Source: Onchocerca volvulus
Taxonomy: Eukaryota; Nematoda; Chromadorea; Rhabditida; Onchocercidae
Length of the DNA: 64,000 nt
NCBI GenBank assembly: GCA_000499405.2
Contig: HG738138.1
Coordinates: 992,001 to 1,056,000 of the forward strand
Direction of reading: 5' to 3'
Shown here: in pieces, positions 63,303 through 64,000 of the stretch
Position numbering within the stretch: position 1 is the stretch's first letter
Layout of the letters: every line of letters begins with the position of its first letter
The notes under the pieces: model-generated
Told to the model about the DNA's origin: nothing
The model's database searches: none
What the model saw: the letters and a program-made list of their open reading frames with translations, nothing else
Program-made: the position numbers and the translations under genes

Positions 63303-64000
63303 ATTACACATACCATATATGCGCCACAAAAAGTAAGAAAATATGCAATAAAAGAAGATGAGAAGTTATTTAATTTCAAATTTAAAATTTTCGGAGTGAT
63401 TTTAAAAACCCATGAAATCCCAGACAGTTAAACTGCATGAAAAAAGAGGAGAAAATGAATAATGGAACAAAATAAAAAAGAAAAAAAAAAAAAAGAGGGA
63501 ATGAAATTTTCGGCACATTTATGAAAACTACAATACTCACAACCCATATCGAAGCAAAACTAAGTGATTTCGAGAAGAACGAAAGAACGTCAATTTTATT
63601 CGTCCTTTTCGAAAATGTACCGAAATTTTTGCTAAAAAAAAATTTTTTTTTTGTTTAACAAACAAAAATACGGGTGAATTTTTTCCTACTGATATTTTAA
63701 CTCGTTGGATACACTGATAGAAAAAATCATGAAAAAAAGTAGTCCTTTTTTTTTTGTGCTTTCGTTTTAAAATTTAAGTGCAAAATTAGTGAAGTGACAA
63801 TGACAGTGACACATGCATACATTTCCAACATACACATACACACAAATTTAAATATATACATACATACATACACACATACCTACATACATACATACACACA
63901 TACATACATACATACATGTATACATACACACATACGCATACACACATGAACGTAACGTATACAATAACAACATCACTATTTTACGTGTGTATTATAATCA
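63303..64000. other. upstream region with ACAT tetranucleotide repeats
   Basis: No gene. Contains an A run near 63480-63495 and, at 63812-63947, a long array of CATA, ACAT and ACAC units typical of a tetranucleotide microsatellite. Confidence 0.75.

Overview
The window is AT-rich nuclear DNA of a nematode. Introns are numerous and end in TTTCAG-type acceptors, acceptors lie 5 to 14 bases before three start codons (typical of SL trans-splicing), and an exact copy of the 22-nt nematode spliced leader SL1 occurs twice. Gene content and a Pao-type retrotransposon fit a spirurid or filarial (clade III) worm; that placement is inference.

Layout. Bases 1-20034 form a long gene-poor stretch with simple repeats, decayed repeats and one weak candidate exon (602-690). 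Bases 20035-24136 hold one BEL/Pao LTR retrotransposon on the minus strand with both LTRs, target-site duplication, degraded gag and protease, and a pol reduced by a large internal deletion to the start of reverse transcriptase plus the integrase C-terminal domain. On the plus strand follow a 17-exon LRIG/SMA-10-type receptor (26533-32677), an eight-exon adiponectin-receptor-like PAQR protein (36078-38877), and mitochondrial acyl carrier protein NDUFAB1 (39465-40293). The PAQR and acyl carrier genes are close enough to be a possible operon. A PDZRN/LNX3-like single-PDZ scaffold gene covers 46353-55963 on plus. Tail-to-tail with it, on minus, lies an MITF/TFE-family bHLH-zipper gene (hlh-30-like) from 57272 to at least 60181, possibly starting near 63302.

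The most striking observation is in the retrotransposon. Each LTR carries the full SL1 sequence in the sense orientation, directly after an AATAAA and downstream of a TATA box. SL1 is intact in both LTRs, which otherwise differ at 9 positions and one 6-nt gap. This is the arrangement expected if the host spliced leader, added by trans-splicing, serves as the R (terminal redundancy) region of the element.

Functionally the host genes are unrelated: BMP-receptor modulation (LRIG/SMA-10), membrane lipid homeostasis (PAQR), mitochondrial fatty-acid synthesis and complex I (acyl carrier protein), a junction or synapse scaffold (PDZRN-like), and lysosome/autophagy transcription (MITF/TFE). Exon boundaries were set by hand from splice consensus, frame and family conservation.
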